Assembly: GCA_022710245.1 (NCBI GenBank)
Contig: JAKLHH010000489.1
Location: 1-6,167, forward strand
Source of the DNA: Myxococcota bacterium
GTDB lineage: Bacteria; Myxococcota; Polyangia; GCA-2747355; JAKLHH01
Direction: 5' to 3'
DNA length: 6,167 bases
The notes under the pieces were generated by a model. It ran no database searches. It was not told where the DNA came from and saw nothing but the letters and a program-made list of their open reading frames with translations. The translations under genes were made by a program, and so were the position numbers. The first letter of the stretch is position 1. Every line of letters begins with the position of its first letter. Shown here piece by piece: positions 1 through 5,093 of this stretch.

Positions 1-174
1 GCGAGCCTGCGCGCCTGGGTGTCGCCGCATTTTGCCCTGCTCGCCTCCTTCGGAGGCTCCGCGATGAAGGGCAGAATTCATCCCGCGCTGCGAGGCCGTG
101 CAGAGACGGCTGCGCGCGAGAGCTGCGCCCAGGACGAGCGAGCGCGAGTGCGCGCTTGCTGGCGGCTCGCTTGA
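1..174 (+). other. open frame entering from the left edge
   Basis: Reading frame 1 is open from base 1 to a TGA at 172-174. The first 24 or so codons have mostly G/C third positions (3 exceptions of 24), as expected for the tail of a GC-rich gene running in from the left. Beyond about base 75 this bias fades and the peptide becomes Arg/Ala-rich like a shadow frame. I recognise no domain. It could be the 3' end of a neighbouring gene, or chance. It is on the strand opposite to the small frame at 78-215, so at most one of the two is likely real. Confidence 0.15.
34..73. repeat. nested inverted repeat (hairpin)
   Basis: GCCTCC (43-48) and GGAGGC (52-57) form a perfect 6-bp stem with a 3-base loop. 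Outside it, GCCCT (34-38) pairs with AGGGC (68-72), with an extra T-A pair at 33/73. No T-run follows on either strand, so this is not a typical intrinsic terminator. Its role is unknown. Confidence 0.35.
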
Positions 175-215
175 GCGAGCGAGGCGGGGTCGTGGATTGC
201 AGCTGGAGTTGACAT
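78..215 (-). CDS. possible 45-aa small protein, unrecognised
   Basis: Minus-strand ATG at 215 opens a 45-codon frame ending in TGA at 78-80. Its support is a strong Shine-Dalgarno: GGGAGG (complement of 221-226) followed by a 5-base spacer to the ATG. It lies 59 bp downstream of the stop of the exported CxxC protein and on the same strand, so the two could share a transcript. The predicted peptide starts MSTPAAIHDP and becomes rich in Arg, Ala, Ser and Gln. It has no signal peptide, no membrane segment and no cysteine, and I recognise no family. Third codon positions are not strongly GC-biased in the first codons. The frame passes through the hairpin at 165-180, so it may be chance translation of a structured non-coding region. 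Low confidence. Confidence 0.22.
   Translation of the reverse strand: MSTPAAIHDPASLAQASRQQARTRARSSWAQLSRAAVSARPRSAG
165..180. repeat. perfect 6-bp inverted repeat
   Basis: GCTCGC (165-170), loop TTGA, GCGAGC (175-180). It lies about 95 bp beyond the stop codon of the exported CxxC protein on the transcribed side, so it could fold at the 3' end of that message. There is no T-run. A second perfect stem, TGGGG/CCCCA with loop AACA, sits at 235-248, nearer to that stop codon. Confidence 0.35.
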
Positions 216-274
216 GTGGACCTCCCGGACGTAGTGGGGAACACCCCAGCCGCAGAGCGGGGACCTCGGAGGAT

Positions 275-556
275 CTATCGCGAGCTGGGCCTGGAGCAGC
301 GCCCGCCAAGGCAACCCTGCCCATACCGATCGAACTGCGCCGGAGTGAAGGATCGGTTGCAGCTCTTGCAGTGGTAGTATGGCGCCTGTCCGTCGTAGCG
401 ATACCAGATCACCGAAGACTGGCCGCCCCTGAGTCCACTCACCGGGGAGTACTGCCCGATGACGCGGTTGCCCTGCTTGATATCGTACGCAAGACAGGGG
501 CTGGCCAGACCAACCAGAACAGCCATCGCGAGAAGGATCGAGCGAAGCATCTTCAT
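275..556 (-). CDS. small exported protein with two cysteine pairs
   Basis: Predicted 93-aa secreted or periplasmic protein of unknown function. It has a classic signal peptide: a basic start (MKMLRS), a hydrophobic core at residues 7-18, and a signal peptidase I site after Cys-Leu-Ala at about residue 23. The roughly 70-residue mature part carries Cys63-x2-Cys66 in HCKSC and Cys82-x4-Cys87 in GCLGGRC. These could bind one metal ion or form two disulfides. Aromatic residues cluster just before the first pair (IWYRY, PYYHC). The start is ambiguous. ATG at 556 lies only 3 bases from an AAAGGG motif, whereas ATG at 550 lies 9 bases from it, giving a 91-aa form starting MLRS that is better placed. 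GC is about 60%, well below the neighbouring genes, which hints at separate ancestry or relaxed codon use. No family recognised. Confidence 0.72.
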   Translation of the reverse strand: MKMLRSILLAMAVLVGLASPCLAYDIKQGNRVIGQYSPVSGLRGGQSSVIWYRYDGQAPYYHCKSCNRSFTPAQFDRYGQGCLGGRCSRPSSR

Positions 557-1083
557 TTGCCCTTTCTTGCCCCTTTAGGGAGCGTCTGGGTTCTCTATCT
601 GGGTCGCAGCTCGTCGCTGCGACACCAGCAACCATGGCCGGCGGTCGTTGCAGGAACGATGCCCGCGAGCTCGACAGCCGAGGCGGCAGGTCGGCGAGGC
701 GCGAATAGCCGAGCTCTTTGACGGCCTTGACCGCGGCGCGAGGCGGCCAGCGCGGCTCTCTCGGCCGCCGGCCGTCGAGGAGCGACTGGCAGCGTGGGCC
801 GCCAGGTCGGCCCGAACGACTCGGCATCGCAGGATGGCCGGATGGCAGCTCCGGTAGCTGCGGCAGACTCGTTCTTGACCCACCCCTCTCGTGTACCGCG
901 CCAGCGGGGCTGCTCCTTCAGCTGGGCGCAGAGCGTGCCCGGTCCCGTCGCGGCGAGCTCCACGTTGATCCCTCGCGCGCGCGTCTCTTGCTCCGGCGCA
1001 GACGCGCACCGGGTGAGGTTGACGTTCCAGCAGCGCCCCGCTCCTTGCAGGCCAGCGGCCGCCCGGGCAACATCGAGCGAAGG
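557..1083. other. 527-bp intergenic region, no confident gene
   Basis: This gap separates the minus-strand exported-protein gene from the plus-strand propeller gene and should contain divergent promoters, but I see no convincing -35/-10 pair. Besides the hairpin at 603-623 it holds a perfect GCAGCT/AGCTGC stem (845-861). That stem overlaps an alternative CCGGA/TCCGG stem (838-854), so the two cannot form together. On the minus strand a frame open from GTG at 963 to TAG at 595 (122 aa) has AGGG six bases ahead of the GTG. Its first 59 codons have about 81% G/C third positions against about 71% GC for the region, a weak coding-like signal. The second half looks like a shadow frame. It may be a decayed gene or mobile-element remnant, or nothing. 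Confidence 0.4.
603..623. promoter_or_regulatory. 8-bp perfect hairpin upstream of the exported-protein gene
   Basis: GTCGCAGC (603-610), loop TCGTC, GCTGCGAC (616-623): a perfect 8-bp stem, the longest uninterrupted small hairpin I found in the window. It sits 46 bp upstream of the ATG at 556, so on the minus strand it would lie in the 5' leader or promoter region of the exported CxxC gene. No T-run follows on either strand, so a simple intrinsic terminator is unlikely. It could be a leader RNA structure or a dyad operator; the sequence cannot decide. Confidence 0.35.
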
Positions 1084-2637
1084 ATGACGACCGCCGCCGA
1101 GCTGCTGCGATTGATCGAGGCTGACCCGCAGCGCCAGGAGCTGTACCTGGTCTACGCCGACCTGCTCCAGGCCGCCGCGGAGCCGCGTGGCGAGCTGATC
1201 GTGCTCCAGCACGTGCTCGCCGGGCTGAGGGCGCGACGGGCGAGCGGCCGCGAGCGCCGCAGGGCGAGCCTTCGAGAGGCTGAGCTCCGCGGCGCGCTCT
1301 CGCCGGCGCTCTCGGCCCGAGCCGCGCTCGGCTGGCAGCTCGGGTTCATCCGCAGCGCCCAGCTCGGCCGGGAGACCTTGCGTGACGATCTCGGCGTGCT
1401 CCTCGCCCACCCCTCGGCGCGCTTCCTCCAGCTGCTGGCGCTGAGCGCGCCGCGCGGTCAGCCCTTCGACGCCCGTCAGCGCCGCGAGCTCCTCGACGAG
1501 CTCGCGACGCGCGGGCCGAGGACCCTCCGCGAGGTCCTCGTCGGCGGCCTGCGCTACGACCGCGCGGAGGGGAGCTTCACCCTCGCCGGGCGCTGGGGCG
1601 ACGCCGAGGGCACCGTCGGCGCGCCGCTGCTCCTCCCCACGCGCTTCGCCCAGACCGCCCTCTGCCCCGCCCCTCGGCCCGGGACCTTCTACGTCGCCGG
1701 TCTCGACGGACAGCTCTATCGGCTCGAGGGGCGGTCCGGGACCCTGGAGGCGCTGGAGGTCCCGGTGCGCGCCCAGTTCCGGGCCATCTGGCAGAGCGAG
1801 GCGGCCGGCCTCTGCCTGGTCGGGGACTACCGCGACGACGGCCTGCTGCTCAGGTCCAGAGATGAGGCCAGGACCTGGCAGCGGCGCGAGCTGCCAGCGC
1901 CAGCGCTCGCGATCGCCGGGCACGGACGCCGGCTGCTCGTCGGCGGCAGGAGCGGGATGCTGCTCTTCTCCGACGACGGCGGTGAGCACCTGCGGCCGGC
2001 GGCGCGGCGGGCCCGACGGTACGGGCAGATCTGGGCGGTCTGGACCGATGGTGAGACGGCGGTCGCCGTCGGCGACCGGGGCGACGACCGGGGCCTGCTG
2101 CTCTCCTCGCACGACGCGGGGGAGACCTGGCAGGAGCTCCATCCACCGGCGAGCAGGAGCTGGCCCAGGCTCTTCAACGTCGCCGGCGCGGGGGACTCCC
2201 TGGTGGCGGTGGGAGCCCTCGGCACCGTGCTGGTCTCCACCGATCACGGTGAGCGCTGGTCGCCGGTCGCCACGCTCACCGAGGACGCCCTCTACGGCCT
2301 CTGGGGAGCCGGCGCGGATCTCGTCGCCTGCGGCGCCCACGGGTCCATCCTCCGCTCGCATGACGGCGGGCAGGGCTGGAGCGTCCTCCTCGACGGCGCC
2401 GATCTGGAGCAGCACGATTTCGAGGGTGAGGAGCACGATCCCGAGGGTGAGGACTGTAACCGCTGCACGAACCCCGAGCTCTCGGCGGTGCATGGCGGCG
2501 CCGACGTGGTGTACCTGGCGGCGTTCAACAACGTCGCCCCCGCGGGCTACACGGTGCTCCCCCTGCGCTTGACGCTCGCCCGGCGGGCCGTCGGGGCCAG
2601 CGCCCGTGCCCCTGAAAGGGGTGGAGGGTCAACGTGA
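1084..2637 (+). CDS. TIGR02996-domain protein with Asp-box beta-propeller
   Basis: 517-aa protein. Residues 3-43 match the TIGR02996 repeat-companion pattern: a leading helix (AAELLRLIEADPQ), then LYLVYADLL and EPRGELIVLQ, as in family members reading RLVYADWLEE...PRGEFI. Residues about 44-165 are Arg/Leu-rich and helical. From about 166 to 495 a beta-propeller is indicated by five Asp-box (BNR-type, S-x-D-x-G-x-x-W) motifs at 257-266, 295-304, 341-350, 384-393 and 424-433; the first and second are degenerate. This resembles YCF48/sialidase-type propellers, which usually serve binding or assembly, and no catalytic set is visible. There is no signal peptide, so it is probably cytoplasmic. The start at 1084 was chosen because the domain begins there; the frame is open further upstream, but that part looks non-coding. 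No strong Shine-Dalgarno is visible. Its stop TGA overlaps the next ATG. Partner and function are unknown. Confidence 0.85.
   Translation: MTTAAELLRLIEADPQRQELYLVYADLLQAAAEPRGELIVLQHVLAGLRARRASGRERRRASLREAELRGALSPALSARAALGWQLGFIRSAQLGRETLRDDLGVLLAHPSARFLQLLALSAPRGQPFDARQRRELLDELATRGPRTLREVLVGGLRYDRAEGSFTLAGRWGDAEGTVGAPLLLPTRFAQTALCPAPRPGTFYVAGLDGQLYRLEGRSGTLEALEVPVRAQFRAIWQSEAAGLCLVGDYRDDGLLLRSRDEARTWQRRELPAPALAIAGHGRRLLVGGRSGMLLFSDDGGEHLRPAARRARRYGQIWAVWTDGETAVAVGDRGDDRGLLLSSHDAGETWQELHPPASRSWPRLFNVAGAGDSLVAVGALGTVLVSTDHGERWSPVATLTEDALYGLWGAGADLVACGAHGSILRSHDGGQGWSVLLDGADLEQHDFEGEEHDPEGEDCNRCTNPELSAVHGGADVVYLAAFNNVAPAGYTVLPLRLTLARRAVGASARAPERGGGST
2412..2451 (+). repeat. tandem 21-bp repeat coding an acidic loop
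   Basis: Two 19-base copies (2412-2430 and 2433-2451) lie at a 21-base offset and differ at two positions only. They encode a duplicated seven-residue unit E-x-H-D-x-E-G at residues 442-455 of the propeller protein, followed by Asp, Cys, Asn, Arg, Cys. The high identity at DNA level suggests a recent duplication. The acidic His/Asp/Glu loop could bind a metal, but that is inference. Confidence 0.6.
2623..2628 (+). promoter_or_regulatory. strong ribosome binding site for the micro-ORF
   Basis: GGAGGG at 2623-2628, inside the last codons of the propeller gene, lies 8 bases before ATG 2637 and 5 bases before the in-frame GTG 2634. It is the best Shine-Dalgarno on the plus strand here. It points to initiation at 2634/2637, not at the membrane-protein start at 2720. 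Confidence 0.6.
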
Positions 2638-2723
2638 TGTTCACCGCCATTCCGGTGCCTGATACCGAGATCGGTGGTCTCGGCTTGCGCGCCCGCGCCC
2701 TGCTCTCTAGAGTTCGAGAATGA
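2637..2723 (+). CDS. 28-aa micro-ORF coupling two genes
   Basis: ATG at 2637 shares its A with the TGA stop of the propeller gene (TGATG), and its own stop TGA (2721-2723) overlaps the ATG of the membrane-protein gene (ATGA). It therefore fills the gap between the two genes exactly. It encodes 28 residues, starting MFTAIPVPDTEIGG and ending ARALLSRVRE, with a good GGAGGG eight bases upstream. I recognise no family. The most economical role is a leader peptide that carries ribosomes to the next start, which has no strong Shine-Dalgarno of its own. It could also be a tiny functional protein, or an N-terminal extension of the membrane protein made by a -1 frameshift at the ATGA. A hairpin (2665-2683) lies inside it. 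Protein-level existence is inferred from arrangement only. Confidence 0.45.
   Translation: MFTAIPVPDTEIGGLGLRARALLSRVRE
2665..2683. promoter_or_regulatory. hairpin inside the micro-ORF
   Basis: CCGAGA (2665-2670), loop TCGGTGG, TCTCGG (2678-2683) form a perfect 6-bp stem ending 36 bases before the membrane-protein ATG. The 5' arm also belongs to a competing near-palindrome ACCGA-GA-TCGGT (2664-2675). It could influence translation of the downstream gene depending on whether ribosomes cross the micro-ORF. There is no T-run, so termination is less likely. Short stems are common at this GC content. Confidence 0.3.
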
Positions 2724-3286
2724 GCTTCCGTGAAGACAGCGAGGCGCTGCGCGCGCGCATCGAGGCGCTCGAGCGCGAGCTGGCAGACGAGCGGCGCCTG
2801 CGGCTCGCCGCCGAGGCTCAGGCGGAGTCGGAGCGCGAGCGGCGCCGGGCGGAGGTGCAGGCGGAGCGGGTCGGGCGCGAGAAGCGAGCCGCCTGGTATC
2901 TGCTGGGGACGCTCGTCGCTCTCGGGGCGGCGTGCGGTGTGGCAGCTGCGATCGGCTACGATGAGATGGGGAGACTGCACGCGGCCGCGAAGCTGGGTGA
3001 GGTGGCCGCCGCGAAGCTTGCTCGCCAGCACCTGCTCCGGCTGGTGGCGTGGGTGGGCGAGGTGGTGACCCTGACAGCCTGCGGCGTCACGATCGCGATG
3101 GTGCTGCGACGTTCGGTCGCCCGATCCACCGTCGGCATGCTGACGGCCGTCCTGGCGGCGCTGGTCGCCGCGGTGCAGATCGCGAGCTTCCAGGTAGACT
3201 GGGACGTCCGCTGGGCAGCGCTGGTCTTCGTGGTAGCCGGGGCGACGTTCTTCTCCGCCTTCCGGCTCAGGCTGGCGGAGCGCTGA
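2720..3286 (+). CDS. membrane protein with N-terminal coiled coil
   Basis: 188-aa predicted inner-membrane protein of unknown function. Residues 5-56 are almost all Glu, Arg, Ala, Leu and Gln in heptad-like spacing (for example ARIEALERELADERRLRLA), so a charged cytoplasmic coiled coil is likely. Four hydrophobic segments follow: about 58-79, 108-129, 136-156 and 165-182. Between the first two lies an amphipathic stretch (80-107) rich in Ala, Lys and His. There is no signal peptide and no catalytic motif. The start at 2720 overlaps the micro-ORF stop (ATGA) and lacks a good Shine-Dalgarno, so translation is probably coupled. Placed after the propeller gene, it may be its membrane partner, with the coiled coil as contact site; this is inferred from position only. 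Codon use is typical of the window. Confidence 0.8.
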   Translation: MSFREDSEALRARIEALERELADERRLRLAAEAQAESERERRRAEVQAERVGREKRAAWYLLGTLVALGAACGVAAAIGYDEMGRLHAAAKLGEVAAAKLARQHLLRLVAWVGEVVTLTACGVTIAMVLRRSVARSTVGMLTAVLAALVAAVQIASFQVDWDVRWAALVFVVAGATFFSAFRLRLAER

Positions 3287-3296
3287 GCTCGCGAGC
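3287..3296. repeat. 10-bp perfect palindrome after the membrane-protein stop
   Basis: GCTCGCGAGC at 3287-3296 directly follows the TGA stop of the membrane-protein gene and precedes the zinc-ribbon start by 24 bases. With no loop it folds poorly as RNA, so a DNA-level dyad or chance is more likely than a terminator. Confidence 0.2.
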
Positions 3297-3320
3297 CGGG
3301 GGCCTGCCTCAGGTCCTGGC

Positions 3321-3488
3321 ATGTCGCCGCAAGCCGCCGCGCTCCTCGAAGACTACGCCTGCTCGAAGTGCGGCGGAGACGACGGCGCGGTGGAGCTGGT
3401 GCACGTCTCGAGCGGGTTGCTCACCGGTCTCGTGGGTCGGGTCCTTGACCCGCAGGCTCACCGCTTCCTCGCGCTCACCTGCCAGAAT
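3321..3488 (+). pseudogene. truncated zinc-ribbon nucleic-acid-binding-type protein
   Basis: The first 56 codons from ATG 3321 resemble small zinc-ribbon proteins of the COG3478/PF09855 type. Those have CxxC, then a Gly-rich stretch, a D-x-Q-x-x-x-F segment, and a final CxxCGYTE-like tail. Here Cys14-SK-Cys17 is followed by SSGLLTG, RVLDPQAHRF and ALTC54-Q-N. The next residue, where the last cysteine should be, is Arg57 (CGC; TGC would be Cys). The GYTEF-like tail is missing in all three frames. The frame then finds no stop until 5759, running antisense through the mevalonate operon, which cannot be the natural end. The gene thus looks cut at about 3488, probably by a deletion or rearrangement. 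Upstream AGG at 3311-3313 gives a weak ribosome binding site. Family identification moderate; loss of function likely. Confidence 0.5.
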
Positions 3489-3506
3489 CGCCCGGCGCAG
3501 TCACCT

Positions 3507-3522
3507 GCCGGCGCCGACCGGC
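3507..3522. terminator. weak hairpin between convergent clusters
   Basis: GCCGG (3507-3511), loop CGCCGA, CCGGC (3518-3522). Allowing one bulged C, the stem extends with CTG/CAG on the outside. It lies 6 bases past the DUF35 stop codon, where a terminator for the minus-strand operon would be expected, and could also serve the plus-strand cluster. There is no U-tract on either strand, so it would be an atypical terminator. Confidence 0.25.
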
Positions 3523-3527
3523 CAGCG

Positions 3528-3917
3528 TCAGCGCGGGACGGCCTTGTAGCCGTAGCCGATCACGCTGGTGGCGTCGTCCTCCTGGATGCGGCGCAGCTCG
3601 AGCTGCACGGGCATCCCGACGGCGACCTCCCTGCCCACCAGGTCGGTGACCTGCGCCGTGAGCCTGACGCCGTTGTCGAGCTCGATGATCGCCACCACGT
3701 ACGGCGTGGAGCGCACGAAGCGCGAGGGAGCCGAGTGGACCGTCGTGTGACTCACGATCCGCCCGGCCTCGGGGAGCGTCGTCTTGATGAAGCGCCGTCC
3801 GCGGCAGGCGTCGCAGCACTGCCGCGCCGGAAAGAAGACCTTGCCGCACTGCTCGCAGCGGCCAGCCTCGAGGCGGTAGCGGCGGGGCGCCTCGCGCCAG
3901 CAGGTGATCTCCGACAT
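3528..3917 (-). CDS. DUF35 zinc-ribbon/OB-fold protein, HMG-CoA complex scaffold
   Basis: 129-aa protein. The N-terminal helix plus rubredoxin-like zinc ribbon has Cys21-EQ-Cys24 and Cys35-DA-Cys38 around KVFFPARQ, the hallmark of the DUF35 family (PF12172 with PF01796). The OB-fold spans about residues 45-127, with TPYVVAIIELDNG and the closing VGMPVQLEL. Length is normal for the family. In archaea such a protein bridges acetoacetyl-CoA thiolase and HMG-CoA synthase so that the unfavourable thiolase product is passed on. Presence as third gene after both enzymes, 18 bp behind the thiolase stop, strongly suggests the same role. A GGAG lies seven bases before the ATG (reading GGAGACGAGAG then ATG). 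It is the last visible gene of the operon; its stop faces the truncated zinc-ribbon gene. Confidence 0.9.
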   Translation of the reverse strand: MSEITCWREAPRRYRLEAGRCEQCGKVFFPARQCCDACRGRRFIKTTLPEAGRIVSHTTVHSAPSRFVRSTPYVVAIIELDNGVRLTAQVTDLVGREVAVGMPVQLELRRIQEDDATSVIGYGYKAVPR

Positions 3918-3935
3918 CTCTCGTCTCCGCGGCCG

Positions 3936-5090
3936 TCAGTCGGCCTGGAAGAGGTGCACGAACGAGGTCCCCCCGACGCCTCCGACGTTGTGCGTGAGGC
4001 CGCACCGCGCGCCCTTGACCTGGCGATCGCCGGCCTCGCCGCGCAGCTGCGTCACGATCTCCACCGCCTGAGCCACCCCCGTCGCGCCCACCGGGTGGCC
4101 GCGCGACTTGAGGCCCCCGGAGGGGTTCACGGGCAGGCGCCCGCCGAGCGTCGTCTCTCCGCGCGCGGTGGCGGGACCGCTCTGGCCGGCGTCCACGAAC
4201 CCCAGCGCCTCCAGCGCCACCAGCTCGGTGATGGTGAAGGCGTCGTGCACCTCGGCCACGTCGACCTCGCCGGGCGAGACCCCGGCCATCCGGTAGGCCA
4301 GCTGCGCAGCCCTGGTCGTCGAGGGCATGGTCGTCAGGTCAGCGCGCGCGTGCAGCGCGAGCGTGTCCGTCGCGGCGCCCGTGCCGGTCAGGCGCACCAC
4401 GGGCCTCCCGCTCCGCCGGGCCGCGTCGGCCGCGCAGAGCACCAGGCAGGCCGCGCCGTCCGAGCGAGGGGCGCAGTCGAGGACGCCGAGCGGCTCCGCG
4501 ACGAGCTGAGCCGAGAGGACCTGCTCGAGCTCGACCTTCAGCCTGAAGTGGCCGTTCGGGTTCAGCAGCCCGTGGCGATGGTTCTTCACCGCCACCGCCG
4601 CCAGCTGCTCCCGCGTGGTGCCCCAGCGCTGCATGTGGGCGCGAGCGACCATCGCGTTGAGCGCCGGGAAGCTGACGCCGTGGAAGACCTCGGCCTCCTG
4701 ATCCGCGGCGGTGGCGAGGATGTCGGTCGCCACCGCGCCGTCGACGTCGCTCATCTTCTCGACGCCGGCCACCAGCACGCAGTCGCTCATCCCGCTCGCC
4801 ACCTCGAGGTAGCCCTGCCGGAGCGCCAGGCCCCCGGCGCCGCAGGCGGCCTCGACGCGCACCACCGGCACCGGGAGCATCCCGATCGCCTCGGCGCAGA
4901 GCGGACCGAGGTGCTCCTGGCCAGCGAAGGCCCCGCTCGCCATCGCCCCGACGACGATGGCGTCGACGCGCTCGACCCGCGCGTCGTCGAGCGCGGCGAG
5001 CGCGGCGGTCGCGAAGAGGTCGCGCAGGGAGAGCTCCCAGAGCTCGCCCCAGCGGTGGATCCCGACTCCGAGCACAGCGACGTCTCTCAT
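3936..5090 (-). CDS. archaeal-type acetyl-CoA C-acetyltransferase (thiolase)
   Basis: 384-aa thiolase of the archaeal/SCP2-like class, expected to condense two acetyl-CoA to acetoacetyl-CoA. Nucleophile Cys83 lies in VEAACGAGG. His282 is in VHDAFT, where classical thiolases have an NEAF loop, and His332 is in GHPVGATG. The C-terminal segment reads LTHNVGGVGG with no CxG cysteine, as is usual for this class, so the missing cysteine is not a defect. SRSDGAA-like segment (PRSDGAACLV, 208-217) and NPSGGLKSRG (322-331) are also typical. Length matches the family. It starts 3 bp after the HMG-CoA synthase stop, with no strong Shine-Dalgarno, so coupled translation is likely. SCP2-type thiolases also act in fatty-acid or sterol breakdown, but the flanking synthase and DUF35 genes favour the mevalonate role. 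Confidence 0.88.
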   Translation of the reverse strand: MRDVAVLGVGIHRWGELWELSLRDLFATAALAALDDARVERVDAIVVGAMASGAFAGQEHLGPLCAEAIGMLPVPVVRVEAACGAGGLALRQGYLEVASGMSDCVLVAGVEKMSDVDGAVATDILATAADQEAEVFHGVSFPALNAMVARAHMQRWGTTREQLAAVAVKNHRHGLLNPNGHFRLKVELEQVLSAQLVAEPLGVLDCAPRSDGAACLVLCAADAARRSGRPVVRLTGTGAATDTLALHARADLTTMPSTTRAAQLAYRMAGVSPGEVDVAEVHDAFTITELVALEALGFVDAGQSGPATARGETTLGGRLPVNPSGGLKSRGHPVGATGVAQAVEIVTQLRGEAGDRQVKGARCGLTHNVGGVGGTSFVHLFQAD

Positions 5091-5093
5091 GGC

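Noticed and set aside
209..237. TTGACA at 209-214 with TAGTGG 17 bases downstream as a plus-strand promoter
   Set aside because: The -35 is perfect, but the -10 matches only three positions and the promoter would read only antisense to the exported-protein gene; it also overlaps a plausible minus-strand start.
98..721. 207-codon plus-strand frame over the exported-protein gene
   Set aside because: It runs antisense to a frame with a clear signal peptide and paired cysteines, and has no domain features of its own.
718..1083. Upstream extension of the propeller gene to ATG 718
   Set aside because: The TIGR02996 domain normally starts near the N-terminus, matching ATG 1084. The upstream codons encode an Arg/Ser/Pro-rich stretch without domain features.
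595..2493. 632-codon minus-strand frame opposite the propeller gene
   Set aside because: It opposes the TIGR02996 domain and Asp boxes of the plus strand and is a Pro/Glu/Arg/Ala-rich low-complexity shadow. Only the part beyond 1084 is worth a separate look.
2609..2621. CCCCT/AGGGG hairpin as terminator of the propeller gene
   Set aside because: It lies inside the coding sequence with no T-run and just before the ribosome site of the next frame, so termination there would make little sense.
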